Assembly (NCBI RefSeq): GCF_020166395.1
Contig: NZ_JAIQXU010000005.1
Span: 1-64,000 of the forward strand
Direction: 5' to 3'
DNA length: 64,000 nucleotides
Source of the DNA: Deinococcus betulae
Lineage (GTDB): Bacteria > Deinococcota > Deinococci > Deinococcales > Deinococcaceae
Below, in pieces: positions 48,412-56,989 of this stretch. Every line of letters starts with the position of its first letter. Within the stretch, counting starts at the first letter, position 1. The notes beneath the pieces are model-generated. The model made no database searches and was not told the DNA's origin. It was given only the letters and a program-made list of their open reading frames with translations. The translations under genes and the position numbers were made by a program.

Positions 48412-50940
48412 ATGCCGCGTGCCCGTGTCAAACCCGAAGTCATGAGCCCCGTTGGGGGACAGGCGCAGCTGCGCGCCGCTGTGGAAGCCGGTGCCGACGC
48501 CGTGTTTTTTGGGGTTAATCCCGCCCGTGGCGAGGGCCGCGCCGACGGAGCCGGATTTCACGCCCGCGCCAAGGTGGGCTTTGACCTTGAAGCCCTGCCC
48601 GACATCATGCGGGGCCTGCACGCACGCGGGGTGCAGGGCTTTGTCACCTTCAACGTGCTGGTCTTTGACCGCGAACTGCGTCAGGCCGAGCGGCAGCTGA
48701 TCGCGCTGGCCGAAGCCGGAGTGGACGCCCTGATCGTGCAGGACCACGGGGTGGCCCGCCTGGCGCATGAGATCTGCCCCGACCTCCCCATTCACGGCTC
48801 GACTCAGATGAGCATCACTTCGGCTGAAGGCGCCGAACTCGCGCGGCGCTTTGGGGCCAGCCGCGTGGTGCTGGGCCGCGAGCTGAGCCTGCGGGACATT
48901 GAGCGCATCGCCGCCGCCACCGACATCGAGCTGGAAACCTTTGTTCACGGCGCGCTGTGCGTGTCCTACTCGGGGCAGTGCTTTTCGTCGGAGGCCTGGG
49001 GTGGCCGCAGCGCCAACCGGGGCCAGTGTGCCCAGGCCTGCCGGTTGCCCTACGACCTGCTGGTGGACGGCCACGAGCGCGACCTGGGCGACGCCCGCTA
49101 CCTCCTGTCGCCCGGCGACCTGTACGCGCTGCATCAGGTACCGGAACTGGTGCGGATTGGCGTGGACTGCCTGAAAATCGAAGGCCGCTACAAAGACGCC
49201 GAATTTGTGGCTCTGACCACCGCCGCCTACCGCAAGGCTGTCGACGAAGCCTGGGCGGGGCTGCCCCTCAGCGTCACCGCAGAGGAGGAGCGCGACCTCG
49301 AACAGGTGTATTCGCGTGGGCTGGGGCCGCACTTTATGGCGGGAACCAACCACCAGACGGTCGTGCGGGGCCGGGCGCCCAGGCACCGGGGCGTGCGCGT
49401 GGGCACCGTGCGCGGCGTGACGGAACGCGGCGTGCTGGTGGAACTGGACGAGGCCGTCAAACCCGGCGACGGTCTGGTCTTTGACCCGGCCAACTGGCGC
49501 GCACCCGAGGGCCGGGAGGAAGGCGGCTTCGTGTATCAGGTGAACCCAGCCGGCACCCTCTCTGAACTGCGCTTTGGGCGCGGCGCCGTGGACCCCCGCC
49601 GGGTGCGCGAAGGCGACCCCGTGTGGCGCACCCACGACCCCACGCTGGCGGCGCGGGTGAGGCCCCTGGTCGAGGCCGCCGATCCCGTTCACACCCGCGC
49701 GGTGGACGCGCATTTTGTGGGCGAGGTGGGCCAGGTGCCGGCCCTGTCCTTGACCGACGAAGCCGGCCGCTGCGTCACCGTCACCCTGCCCGAGCCCCTC
49801 TCGGCCGCCCGCAATCGGGCGCTGGACGAGGCGACCCTGCGCGAGCAACTGGGCAAGCTGGGCGGTACCCCTTACCATCTGCGGACCCTGACGGCCGAAC
49901 TGACGGGCGCCGGCTTTCTGCCCGTCAGCGCCCTGAACGCCCTGCGACGGGACGCGGCAGCCGCCCTGACAGCTCTGCGCGAGCAGGCCCCGGCCCGTCA
50001 GCCTCAGGGGCGCCTGGACAGTGCTCTGCGCACGTTCACCCGGCCCGCACCAGAGGCCGCCGCGCCGCGCCTGCACGCCCTGGTCCGCACCCCCGAGCAA
50101 CTGGACGCCGCCCTAGCCGCCCGGCCCGATTCCATCACGCTGGATTACCTTGAGCTGTACGGCCTCAAGCCCAGTGTGGAGCGGGTGAAAGCGGCGGGCC
50201 TTCCAGTGCGGGTGGCCAGTCCACGCATCCTCAAGCCCACCGAGCAGAATCTTCAGAAGTTCCTGTTGTCGCTGGGCGCCGGCATTCTGGTGCGCTCCGG
50301 GGGCCTGCTGGAGGGCCTTCAGGGGCAGGCGGCAGACACTGAGCTGACCGGCGACTTCAGCCTGAACGCCGCCAACCTGCTGACCACCCGCGCGCTGCTG
50401 GACCTGGGCCTAACCCGCCTGACCCCCACCTACGACCTGAACGCCCAGCAGATCACCGAACTGGCCGGGCTGGTGGGCGGCGCGGCGCTGGAGCCGGTAG
50501 CCTACGGGCACCTGCCGGTCTTTCACACCGAGCACTGCGTCTTCTGCCGCTTCCTCAGTGAGGGCACCGATTACACCAACTGCGGGCATCCCTGCGAGTC
50601 TCACCGGGTCGCGCTGCGCGACGAACGGGGCCGCACCCACCCAGTCATGGCCGACGTGGGCTGCCGCAACACGGTGTTTGAGGGTCGGCCGCAGGTGGCG
50701 GGCGCGCACCTGGACGCCTGGCGTGCAGCAGGTGTGGCGGATTTCCGGCTTGAGTTCGTCCACGAGACACCCGAGCAGGTGGGCGAGGTCATCCGTCTTC
50801 ACCGCGCCTTCCTGGCGGGCGACCTCAGCGCCGCCGAGCTGGAACGCGCCCTCGATGCGGAGGCTGACGCTGGCGTCACCGAAGGTAGCCTCTTTGTGCC
50901 GCATGACTTCGGCACCCTGGACGCCCTGCCGGTGCTCTAG
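48412..50940 (+). CDS. peptidase U32 family protein, RlhA-like
   Basis: An 842-residue protein. The N-terminal U32 TIM-barrel region has PVGGQAQLRAAVEAGADAVFFG, the signature ELETFVHGALCVSYSGQCFSSEAWGGRSANRGQC (split here by description at residues about 178-212) and the next Cys in AQACRLPY. A DUF3656-like middle part and a C-terminal U32-like part with Cys-rich HCVFCRFLSEGTDYTNCGHPC follow. RlhA members hydroxylate a cytidine in 23S rRNA and use Fe-S chemistry; true protease activity is doubtful. Divergent from the toxin gene with 113 bp between. Confidence 0.85.
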   Translation: MPRARVKPEVMSPVGGQAQLRAAVEAGADAVFFGVNPARGEGRADGAGFHARAKVGFDLEALPDIMRGLHARGVQGFVTFNVLVFDRELRQAERQLIALAEAGVDALIVQDHGVARLAHEICPDLPIHGSTQMSITSAEGAELARRFGASRVVLGRELSLRDIERIAAATDIELETFVHGALCVSYSGQCFSSEAWGGRSANRGQCAQACRLPYDLLVDGHERDLGDARYLLSPGDLYALHQVPELVRIGVDCLKIEGRYKDAEFVALTTAAYRKAVDEAWAGLPLSVTAEEERDLEQVYSRGLGPHFMAGTNHQTVVRGRAPRHRGVRVGTVRGVTERGVLVELDEAVKPGDGLVFDPANWRAPEGREEGGFVYQVNPAGTLSELRFGRGAVDPRRVREGDPVWRTHDPTLAARVRPLVEAADPVHTRAVDAHFVGEVGQVPALSLTDEAGRCVTVTLPEPLSAARNRALDEATLREQLGKLGGTPYHLRTLTAELTGAGFLPVSALNALRRDAAAALTALREQAPARQPQGRLDSALRTFTRPAPEAAAPRLHALVRTPEQLDAALAARPDSITLDYLELYGLKPSVERVKAAGLPVRVASPRILKPTEQNLQKFLLSLGAGILVRSGGLLEGLQGQAADTELTGDFSLNAANLLTTRALLDLGLTRLTPTYDLNAQQITELAGLVGGAALEPVAYGHLPVFHTEHCVFCRFLSEGTDYTNCGHPCESHRVALRDERGRTHPVMADVGCRNTVFEGRPQVAGAHLDAWRAAGVADFRLEFVHETPEQVGEVIRLHRAFLAGDLSAAELERALDAEADAGVTEGSLFVPHDFGTLDALPVL

Positions 50941-51087
50941 AAGTGAACAGCTCACTTCACCTGGAACGTTAAAGAAAGGCTCAAGCGAGAGGAAAACCTC
51001 TAATTGACCCTCGGGTCAGTTCTGCACAGGCTTGCCTCTCCTCATGGAGCTGGTGGGGGCCTCATCTGACCCAGCGGGTGGGCCCAG

Positions 51088-51093
51088 TACGCT
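51088..51093 (+). promoter_or_regulatory. -10 box of the DUF402 gene
   Basis: TACGCT, 5 bases before ATG 51099 and 8 before GTG 51102. Confidence 0.5.
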
Positions 51094-51098
51094 GGAGC

Positions 51099-51659
51099 AT
51101 GGTGACTGAGGTCTCCCAGCTGGCGCATCCTGTCAAGACCGAGCGGCATGACGTGCCGGCCCGGCGCCATCACACGAATACAGGGGTGCGTGCTGTCGAT
51201 GCCTATCACCTGACGCCGCAGGGTCTGTATGTCTCGCGCCCTTTCACGTCTCACCCACGTGTGCGGCACTGGCAGGCGCACCTGTTGCCAGCTCTGAATC
51301 TGGTGGTCTGCCGCTACGACTTTCACGGCGAGCGTGAACATGACTATCACCTGGACGTGGCGGATATCTGGCAGGAAGGCGAGGTCTGGGTGGTGCGCGA
51401 CCTGTATCTGGACGTGCTGGTGCACGACGGTCTGATGGCCGAGATTGTGGACACCGACGAACTGCTGGCCGCTCGCGCCGCCGGTTACCTGAGTGAACCC
51501 GACATGCACCGCGCCGTGGCGATGGCCCACCGCACCCTGTCGGGGCTGGCGCGGGCACGCTACAGTCTGAACAGCTGGTTGGAGGCCCAGGGCATGAATC
51601 TGAGCTGGGCCGAAGATGGCCGCCCTGCGCCGGCCCTGACCGAGAGCGTGGGCGGTTAA
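51099..51659 (+). CDS. DUF402 family protein
   Basis: A 186-residue protein of the DUF402/FomD-like fold: a beta barrel with the conserved core LPALNLVVCRYDFHGEREHDYHLDVADIWQEGEVWVVRDLYLDVLVHDG, whose Asp residues bind divalent metal in family members that act as nucleotide phosphatases. A helical C-terminus follows (LARARYSLNSWLEAQG). Substrate unknown. The start is ATG 51099 or GTG 51102, next to the TACGCT box. Confidence 0.8.
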   Translation: MVTEVSQLAHPVKTERHDVPARRHHTNTGVRAVDAYHLTPQGLYVSRPFTSHPRVRHWQAHLLPALNLVVCRYDFHGEREHDYHLDVADIWQEGEVWVVRDLYLDVLVHDGLMAEIVDTDELLAARAAGYLSEPDMHRAVAMAHRTLSGLARARYSLNSWLEAQGMNLSWAEDGRPAPALTESVGG

Positions 51660-51699
51660 ATCGGCGCGCAGAGGCGGGGCCTCTCTGCTAGCTTCCGCT

Positions 51700-52407
51700 A
51701 TGCCTGACCCCGCGCAAGTTCGTCTGGAGGCGGCTCTGCCGGCTGCACTGGCCCGTCTCCGCGCCACGCCGGGCGTGTACGCCGCCCTCTGGTGTGGCAG
51801 TGCTGCGCGCGGTGATGGGAACGCCTACAGCGATCTGGACTTTCATGTGCTGGTCGAAGGCGATCTGCGCTGGCGCTCAAACTTTACGGTGGACGGTGTC
51901 CCCGTCGAGGTCTTTCACAATCCGGTGCGCAAGGTGCGCGCCATGTTCGCGGCGGGTCAGGGCGACACCATCACCATGTACGCCGAGGGGAAGGTCGTCT
52001 GGCCTCACCCGGAACTGGAGGCATTGGTGGCCGAGGCCCAAGCCCTGTACGCCGCTGGTCCTGTCCCCCGGCCCATGACCGAACAACGGCGGTTTCGCCT
52101 GCTGGATGAGGTGGCCGATGCCCGCGCCCTGGCAGAAAGCGGCGACCCGCTGCACGCTCTGGTGGCCTGCCGCGCGGCGGAACAGGCGGTGGACGCGCTG
52201 TACGCGGCGCGCGGCTGGTGGGAGGTCAAAGCGCAGCGTTGGCTGACTGACTTAGACCAGCGGGAACCGGGTGCCGCACAGGAGCTGCGGGCGGTCTTGA
52301 CTGAGCCGCCCTCAGCCCGGCAGGCGGCACTGGAAGCCCTGGCCCGGCGCGTGACGGGGGACCTGGCCTACCGCGACGGCGGCAGCGAGCCGCAGCGGGT
52401 GGAATAG
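51700..52407 (+). CDS. nucleotidyltransferase-domain protein
   Basis: A 235-residue protein with a polymerase-beta-like nucleotidyltransferase core: LWCGSAARGDGNAYSDLDFHVLVEG is the GS-x10-DxD motif (Asp pair in SDLDF). The rest is helical and includes LHALVACRAAEQAVDALYAARGWWEVK, resembling an aminoglycoside adenylyltransferase or HEPN-like arrangement. It may modify a small molecule or a protein; no toxin partner (HEPN gene) is adjacent. Start is ATG 51700. Confidence 0.78.
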   Translation: MPDPAQVRLEAALPAALARLRATPGVYAALWCGSAARGDGNAYSDLDFHVLVEGDLRWRSNFTVDGVPVEVFHNPVRKVRAMFAAGQGDTITMYAEGKVVWPHPELEALVAEAQALYAAGPVPRPMTEQRRFRLLDEVADARALAESGDPLHALVACRAAEQAVDALYAARGWWEVKAQRWLTDLDQREPGAAQELRAVLTEPPSARQAALEALARRVTGDLAYRDGGSEPQRVE

Positions 52408-52461
52408 GGTTAGCGTGAGGCGAGATGGGGGAGAGGCGTACCTAGGTTGTCCCATGTCCCG

Positions 52462-55014
52462 CTAACTACTCACCGCGTCTACCTCGCCCCGCGCTTCCCG
52501 CTGCCAGCGGTGCAGGAGTTCCAGGGCTTGCAGTGGGGTCAGGCGGCCCACATCCAGGGCGGCCAACTCACGGGTCAGTTTCCGGTCGTCGCCCTGCACA
52601 CTCAGGGCCGAGAGCAGTTTCGCCGCGCGGGTGGTCACAGGGCCAGGCAGGCCCGCCAGGCGCGCGACCTCCACCCCGTAGCTCTGGCGGGCGGCGCCCG
52701 GCACAACCTGATGGTAAAAGGTTAGGCCGCCGCTGCCCGCCGCGTCTTCTTCGGCAGCCACATGCAGGTTGCGCAGGCCGGGCAGCTCGCCTTCTAGGCG
52801 GGTCAGCTCGAAATAGTGGGTGGCAAACAGCGTCTGTGCCCCGGCCGCGTGCAGGTGTTCCAGCGCCGCCTGGGCAATTGCCAGGCCGTCCAGGGTACTC
52901 GTGCCGCGTCCAATTTCGTCCAGAATGACCAGGCTGCGCGCCGTGGCGCCGTGCAGAATGGCCGCCAGTTCGCTCATCTCGACCATGAAAGTGGAGCGGC
53001 CCCCAGCCAGGTCGTCGCTGGCCCCAATGCGGGTGTGGACCGCGTCGTAGATAGGCAGCTCGGCGCGGTCAGCAGGCACAAAGGACCCAATCTGATGCAG
53101 CAGCGCGCACAGGGCCGCCGTGCGCAGGTACGTGCTTTTGCCCGCCATGTTGGGGCCGGTCAGCAGGACCAGTCGGCCCGCCTCGCCCAGCGTCACGTCA
53201 TTGGGCACAAAGCGCCCGCCCAGGCTGAGCTCCACCACCGGGTGCCGGGCCTGGGTCAGCCGCAGCTCGCCGCCGTTCCCCTCGGCGGTCTCGGGCCGAA
53301 TCCAGCCGGCCTCGGCGGCCACTTCGGCCAGGGCAGCCAGCACGTCCAGGTCGCTCAGGGCGCCCGCCGCGTCCGACAGCGCTTCGGCGTGGGCGGCCAG
53401 GCCGGCGCGCAACTCGGTAAAGACTTCCAGTTCCAGGCGGCTGGCCGCCGCTTCCAGGCGGGCAATCTCGCGCTCGCGCTCGCGCAGGTCGGGGCGGGTA
53501 AAGCGGGCGCGGTCTTTCAGGGTGGCAATCTGGCGGTAATCGGCGGGCACCTTGCTCAGGTGAGGCCCCGTGACCTCTAGATAGTAGCCAAAGACGCCGG
53601 TAAAGCCCACCTTCAGGTTGCCGATGCCGGTGCGCACGCGCTCGGTGGCCTCCAGTTCGGCCAGCCAGGCGCGGTGCCCCAGGGCCTCGGTGCGCAGGGC
53701 GTCCAGGTCGGCGTGAAAGCCGTCCCGAATCAGGCCCCCCTCGCCGGCCCGGATGGGTGGCTCGTCCACCAGCGCAGCGCGGATGCGCGTGACCACATCC
53801 GGCAGCCCGGCCAGACGCTCACGCACGCCGCCCAGCAACCCGCCCTGTCCGGCAAGAAGTGTAGTGACCTCGGGCAGCAGGTCCAGGGTGCGGGCCAGCG
53901 CTGCCACTTCCCTGGGCGCGGCGCGGCGGGTGGCCACGCGGGCGGCCAGCCGTTCTAGGTCGTGGGCGCGGTAGAGCAGGGCGCGCACGCTGCCGCGCAG
54001 GTCCGGCGCGCGGGTCAGGGCCTCGACACTGTCCAGGCGGGCGCGGATACTCAGTTCGTCCAGCAGCGGCGCGCGCAGCCAGGCGCGCAGGCGACGGCGT
54101 CCGCCCGCCGTGCGGGTCTGGCACAGCACGTCGGTCAGGGTGCGGCCCTGGGGCGCCTGCGCCTGAAACAGTTCCAGGGCGCGTACGGCGGCGTCGGGGA
54201 GGCGCATGTGCGCGCCGGGTTCAAAGCGCACCACCCGCCGCACCATGTTCAGCTCACCCTGCTGGGTCATCCGGGCATAGCCCAGCACCGCGCCGCAGGC
54301 GCGCACCAGCGCGGCGGAACTGAGGGACGGCGGAACTTCGCCTAGCGTTAGAGTTAAGGCGTCGCGGCTCTGGGCTTCGTCAAAGGTGGCGGGCGAGAGC
54401 ATCACCGGAAAGCGCGCCTGAAAATCAGCCAGCAGAGCGGCGTTGCCCGACAACTCGGGCGCCAGCAGCACCTCGCGGGCGCGGCAGCGCGAGAGTTCGT
54501 CATATAGCGCCAGCCGCGTATGAAAGGCCGCGCAGCGAAACTCGCCGGTGGACACGTCCAGCAGCGCCAGCGCGTAGCCGTCGCCTGTGGCCACCGCCGC
54601 TAGGTAGTTCTCGTCGGCGCCCAGATGCCGCTCCTCGGTCACGGTGCCGGGGGTCAGCAGCTGCGCGACCTTGCGCTCCATCAGGCCCGTGCCGGGTTCC
54701 TCAAACTGGTCGGCCACCGCCACGCACACGCCTGCGGCCAGCAGCCGCTCTACATGGCTGTCCAGCGCCCGCAGCGGCATGCCGGCCATGGGCGTCGAAA
54801 AATCCCTGCTGCTCTTGTGGGTCAGCGCCAGGCCCAGAATGCGGGCGGCGCGCTCAGCGTCTTCGCCGAAGGTCTCGTAGAAGTCGCCCACCTGAAACAG
54901 CAGCAGCGCGTGGGGGAGACCCTCAGCCACTTCGTCGCGCAGGCGCACATACTGCTCCAGCATGGGCGGCAGCGCCCCTGAACCGGTTCCCTTGAGGACG
55001 TTCTGTGCCCGCAT
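52462..55014 (-). CDS. mutS: DNA mismatch repair protein MutS
   Basis: An 850-residue mismatch-binding ATPase. The mismatch wedge motif is in LLFQVGDFYETFGEDA. The ATPase has Walker A LTGPNMAGKSTYLRT and Walker B region ILDEIGRGTSTLDG, with FATHYFELTRLE after it, all intact. It works with MutL, which is not in this window. ATG 55014 lies 7 bases after a TATCCT box at 55022-55027, so leaderless; a Met 17 codons later is less likely. No RDRM-like palindrome was seen upstream. Confidence 0.97.
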   Translation of the reverse strand: MRAQNVLKGTGSGALPPMLEQYVRLRDEVAEGLPHALLLFQVGDFYETFGEDAERAARILGLALTHKSSRDFSTPMAGMPLRALDSHVERLLAAGVCVAVADQFEEPGTGLMERKVAQLLTPGTVTEERHLGADENYLAAVATGDGYALALLDVSTGEFRCAAFHTRLALYDELSRCRAREVLLAPELSGNAALLADFQARFPVMLSPATFDEAQSRDALTLTLGEVPPSLSSAALVRACGAVLGYARMTQQGELNMVRRVVRFEPGAHMRLPDAAVRALELFQAQAPQGRTLTDVLCQTRTAGGRRRLRAWLRAPLLDELSIRARLDSVEALTRAPDLRGSVRALLYRAHDLERLAARVATRRAAPREVAALARTLDLLPEVTTLLAGQGGLLGGVRERLAGLPDVVTRIRAALVDEPPIRAGEGGLIRDGFHADLDALRTEALGHRAWLAELEATERVRTGIGNLKVGFTGVFGYYLEVTGPHLSKVPADYRQIATLKDRARFTRPDLREREREIARLEAAASRLELEVFTELRAGLAAHAEALSDAAGALSDLDVLAALAEVAAEAGWIRPETAEGNGGELRLTQARHPVVELSLGGRFVPNDVTLGEAGRLVLLTGPNMAGKSTYLRTAALCALLHQIGSFVPADRAELPIYDAVHTRIGASDDLAGGRSTFMVEMSELAAILHGATARSLVILDEIGRGTSTLDGLAIAQAALEHLHAAGAQTLFATHYFELTRLEGELPGLRNLHVAAEEDAAGSGGLTFYHQVVPGAARQSYGVEVARLAGLPGPVTTRAAKLLSALSVQGDDRKLTRELAALDVGRLTPLQALELLHRWQREARGEVDAVSS

Positions 55015-55021
55015 TCTGGGC

Positions 55022-55027
55022 AGGATA
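55022..55027 (-). promoter_or_regulatory. -10 box of mutS
   Basis: TATCCT, 7 bases before the ATG at 55014. Confidence 0.55.
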
Positions 55028-55144
55028 GCGCCGGACTGAAAAGGAGAAAGGACTCAGGCGACGATTGGCAGGGGAAAGCATCAGAGCAGGGACGGAGCTG
55101 ACAAGGTTTCCCCGGCCAGCGGCGTACACCGTTGAGGTGCCGAT

Positions 55145-55177
55145 AAAAAAGCCGATGGGCGAGATCACGCCGTCGGC
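55145..55177 (-). terminator. intrinsic terminator of the 40-residue gene
   Basis: On the minus strand the stem GCCGA/TCGGC with inner GGCG/CGCC pairs is followed by six T residues, 22 bases after the stop codon at 55200. It also separates this gene from mutS. Confidence 0.75.
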
Positions 55178-55199
55178 TTTCAGGTTAAAAAAGTTCGGT

Positions 55200-55322
55200 T
55201 TACTCGTCGCAGCCCAGCGCGCGCAGCAGATCCAGTTCCGTGATAGCGCGGACGGGGCGGGGGGCAGCCAGGGCAGGCCGTGAGAAACGGCGGGGAAACA
55301 GACGGCGCAGTAGGGCAGTCAT
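55200..55322 (-). CDS. 40-residue basic protein
   Basis: The protein begins MTALLRRLFPRRF, is Arg-rich for 28 residues and ends in an acidic helix ITELDLLRALGCDE. AGGAGA lies 8 bases before the ATG, an AT-rich promoter region with an inverted repeat lies upstream and a terminator follows, so it has its own full set of expression signals. No family is recognised. The amphipathic basic start suggests membrane or nucleic-acid contact, an inference. Confidence 0.65.
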   Translation of the reverse strand: MTALLRRLFPRRFSRPALAAPRPVRAITELDLLRALGCDE

Positions 55323-55354
55323 AGGCACACTCTCCTGAAGCTGATGTTCTTCTG

Positions 55355-55360
55355 ATCTTA
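55355..55360 (-). promoter_or_regulatory. -10 box of the 40-residue gene
   Basis: TAAGAT; the -35 region is weak and the inverted repeat at 55362-55377 directly precedes it. Confidence 0.45.
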
Positions 55361-55361
55361 C

Positions 55362-55377
55362 ATGAAGATGCCTTCAT
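55362..55377. promoter_or_regulatory. inverted repeat ATGAAG-N4-CTTCAT
   Basis: Perfect 6-bp arms with a 4-base centre, within the promoter region of the 40-residue gene; a probable operator of an unknown regulator. Confidence 0.5.
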
Positions 55378-55461
55378 AGAATGTGAGTTATGTTGAGTAT
55401 CGGGCGGGTGGTTTCGGCTGCACCGCGTCCCGCCTCCGGTCCCCTGGACGCCACTTGCGCC

Positions 55462-55467
55462 TACCAT
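55462..55467 (+). promoter_or_regulatory. -10 box of the pterin dehydratase gene
   Basis: TACCAT, 7 bases before the ATG at 55475; it contains the alternative upstream ATG, which is therefore rejected as start. Confidence 0.55.
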
Positions 55468-55474
55468 GCCCGCT

Positions 55475-55795
55475 ATGGCGTACGACCCCCGCATGAACTA
55501 CGATCCCAGCCGCAAACTGACGGACGGTGACGTTCTGGACCGCAAGCCTGAAGGCTGGTGGGGCGACAGCGGCAAGCTGTTTCGGGACGTGCCTTTTGCC
55601 AACTTCATGGAGGGTGTGGCCTTCGCGGTGCGCGTGGCTGAGCAGGCCGAGGCGCGCGGCCACCACCCGGACATTCACATCCACTACCACTATGTGCGCG
55701 TCAACTTCTTTACCCACGACGCGGGCGGCGTCACTGAGTTGGACCTTGAGAGCGCCCAGGCCGTGAACGCCCTGCTGGAGCAGCCGGCCCCTTGA
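55475..55795 (+). CDS. pterin-4a-carbinolamine dehydratase
   Basis: A 106-residue PCD/DCoH protein that dehydrates 4a-hydroxytetrahydropterin. Conserved are GWWGDSGKLFRDVPFANFMEGVAFA and the catalytic histidine motif GHHPDIHIHYHYVRVNFFTH. No aromatic amino acid hydroxylase is adjacent; in many bacteria the protein has a role in folate or molybdopterin metabolism instead. It overlaps the thioesterase gene by 4 bases (TTGA), so they are coupled. Confidence 0.9.
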   Translation: MAYDPRMNYDPSRKLTDGDVLDRKPEGWWGDSGKLFRDVPFANFMEGVAFAVRVAEQAEARGHHPDIHIHYHYVRVNFFTHDAGGVTELDLESAQAVNALLEQPAP

Positions 55796-56265
55796 AACTC
55801 CAGATTCCCGATGCCGATGTGCTGTGGGACAGCCTCCCCGCTCTGCGGCGCTTTGAATTGACGCTGACGGTGGAGGCCAGTGACCTGGACGACCTGGCCC
55901 ATGTGAATAACACCGTTTACCTGGCCTGGTGCGAGCGGGTGGCGCGCGACCACGCCCTGCACCTGGGCATGGGCACCCAGGCCCTGCTAGAGGCGGGTGC
56001 AGTGCCCGTGGCCCGTCAGCACGTGATTGATTACCACCGTCCCGCTGTACTGGGCGACCGGGTGCGCGTGCGCACCGCCCTGACTCGGCACGCTGGCGTG
56101 CGCAGCGTGCGTGCGTACGCCCTGGACCGCATGAATCCCGGCGACCCACCAGAAGGCGTGCGCCTGGCCGAGTGCCAGACCGAATGGGTGTGGGTCGACC
56201 CGGTTAGCGGCCGCCCCAAACGGGCGCCGGCTGGGGTCAGCGCGGCGTTCGGTTTTAGCGGCTAA
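55792..56265 (+). CDS. acyl-CoA thioesterase, 4HBT family
   Basis: A 157-residue hot-dog fold protein. The 4HBT/YbgC signature is DLDDLAHVNNTVYLAWCERVARDH with the catalytic Asp in the first turn region. It hydrolyses acyl- or hydroxybenzoyl-CoA; the substrate is not determined. Start is TTG 55792, overlapping the stop of the pterin dehydratase. Its 3' end overlaps the convergent cyclase gene by 11 bases. Confidence 0.85.
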   Translation: MKLQIPDADVLWDSLPALRRFELTLTVEASDLDDLAHVNNTVYLAWCERVARDHALHLGMGTQALLEAGAVPVARQHVIDYHRPAVLGDRVRVRTALTRHAGVRSVRAYALDRMNPGDPPEGVRLAECQTEWVWVDPVSGRPKRAPAGVSAAFGFSG

Positions 56266-56911
56266 GTGCCAGGGCGTCGGGCACCGACCCGGCGGCCAGC
56301 AGGATGGCCCGTGCCGGGGCGCCGTCCACGCCCACCAGCGGCAGCGGCAGGCACACGAGGTCGTATTCACCGTCCGGCACGCCACTCAGATTCAGCCCTT
56401 CCAGAATGAAGACGCCGGCGTCCCGGCAGGCGGCGTGGGCGTCCAGCGTCTTGCTCGTCAGGGGGTCCACACTGGGCGCGTCGGTGCCCAGCAGGCGCAC
56501 CCCCCGCGCTGCCGCCGCCTGCACAAACGCGGGAGAGAGGGCGACGAAGTCTTCGGGAAAGACGTCCCAGTGCGCCGGTTCGCCGCTGTGCAGCAGCAGC
56601 CGTGGTGGCAGGGCGGAAGGCAGGGCGCCCAGCACGCTCGCCTCTACCAGCGGGCCGGTGACCGTCAGCACCTGACAGCGGCCGAGGTACAGGGTCAGTG
56701 GCACCTCGTCCAGCCGCGCCCCGGTGTCGTTGTAGTGCCACGGCGCGTCCACATGGGTGCCGGTGTGCGTGCTGGTGCACAGTTCGCCCGTGTTGACCGT
56801 ATCGCCGGCGGCCATGCGCGCCCCCGCATTCACGCGGAAGGGCGCGTCACCCGGCCAGTTGGGATGGCCTGGGGTCAGGCGGCGTGAGAGGTCATGCGGA
56901 AAGGTCAGCAT
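56255..56911 (-). CDS. cyclase/kynurenine formamidase-like hydrolase
   Basis: A 218-residue metal-dependent hydrolase with the family signature CTSTHTGTHVDAPWHY (the metal-binding HxGTHxDxPxH), LLGTDAPSVDP and FILEGLNLSGVPDGEYDLVCLPLPL. These fit KynB, which converts N-formylkynurenine to kynurenine in tryptophan breakdown; other kyn genes are absent here, so other cyclase roles remain possible. ATG 56911 is 6 bases after a TATGGT box (56918-56923). Confidence 0.88.
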   Translation of the reverse strand: MLTFPHDLSRRLTPGHPNWPGDAPFRVNAGARMAAGDTVNTGELCTSTHTGTHVDAPWHYNDTGARLDEVPLTLYLGRCQVLTVTGPLVEASVLGALPSALPPRLLLHSGEPAHWDVFPEDFVALSPAFVQAAAARGVRLLGTDAPSVDPLTSKTLDAHAACRDAGVFILEGLNLSGVPDGEYDLVCLPLPLVGVDGAPARAILLAAGSVPDALALSR

Positions 56912-56917
56912 GCGGCC

Positions 56918-56923
56918 ACCATA
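56918..56923 (-). promoter_or_regulatory. -10 box of the cyclase gene
   Basis: TATGGT, 6 bases before the ATG at 56911. Confidence 0.5.
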
Positions 56924-56989
56924 CCGGGCGAGTGGGCTTTGGGTCCGCGCCTCTTGTGGCCTGGCCTACAAAAGCCGGACAATAGCGGT

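Noticed and set aside
55015..55144. RDRM before mutS
   Set aside because: mutS can belong to the damage regulon in Deinococcus, but no 17-bp palindrome is present in this region.
56894..56989. longer start of the third BTAD regulator
   Set aside because: The extra 32 residues overlap the divergent cyclase gene and its -10 box, and they do not resemble the domain start.
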